A DNA stretch of 5,186 nucleotides from the NCBI GenBank assembly GCA_027009865.1, contig JALVCR010000036.1, positions 1 through 5,186 on the forward strand. Reading direction: 5' to 3'. Below the pieces are notes generated by a model. That model made no database searches, was not told the origin of the DNA, and saw nothing but the letters and a program-made list of their open reading frames with translations. Below are positions 5,185 to 5,186 of the stretch, in pieces. Origin of the DNA: Campylobacterales bacterium. Lineage in GTDB: Bacteria; Campylobacterota; Campylobacteria; Campylobacterales; JAADDG01. Made by a program: the position numbers and the translations under genes. How positions within the stretch are numbered: the stretch's first letter is position 1; every line of letters begins with the position of its first letter.

Positions 5185-5186
5185 TT

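Noticed and set aside
1..5186. Very frequent TCTCTTTT-like words across the + strand
   Set aside because: Most come from Lys-Glu/Lys-Arg codons (AAA, GAG, AGA) of the minus-strand genes. Spacing is irregular and there is no common flanking sequence.

Overview
The window is AT-rich DNA, dense in genes, from what is most likely a member of the Campylobacterota (Epsilonproteobacteria). The grounds are the low G+C content, the lysine- and glutamate-rich proteins, a membrane protein with a PDC-type sensor domain of a kind I associate with this phylum, and an AarF/UbiB protein with the segment LGASFIKLAQVLATRADFF. I cannot place it to genus. Its K/E-rich proteins would fit a thermophilic vent lineage, but that is a weak inference.

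Layout: positions 1-981 (+ strand) hold the C-terminal part of a GspD-type outer-membrane secretin whose start lies left of the window. A 58-nt convergent gap (982-1039) follows. Everything from 1040 to 5020 is one tightly packed minus-strand gene cluster. Read in its direction of transcription, it encodes a small phasin-like coiled-coil protein (4748-5020), an AarF/ABC1/UbiB-family kinase-like membrane protein (3211-4755), a membrane-anchored haem-binding protein with one CxxCH (2742-3200), a four-helix membrane protein with an N-terminal PDC-like sensor domain (1835-2740), and the diadenosine tetraphosphatase ApaH (1040-1834). The junctions are an 8-nt overlap, a 10-nt gap, a 1-nt gap and a 0-nt gap, so co-transcription and translational coupling are very likely. 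A perfect TATAAT lies 25 nt upstream of the first gene. The 166 nt at the right edge contain this promoter, a set of CAAACG-centred repeats and a GC-rich hairpin cut by the window end.

How the genes may work together (inference): the phasin-like protein and the UbiB-like protein suggest a lipid or quinone function at the membrane. The haem protein points to respiration on the periplasmic side. The PDC protein and ApaH add sensing and removal of the stress nucleotide Ap4A. I see no transposon, CRISPR array, tRNA or rRNA, and no clearly new defence-type system. The most unusual features are the apparent cytoplasmic placement of the PDC domain, the two adjacent hairpins at the start of the UbiB-like gene, and the CAAACG repeats upstream of the operon.
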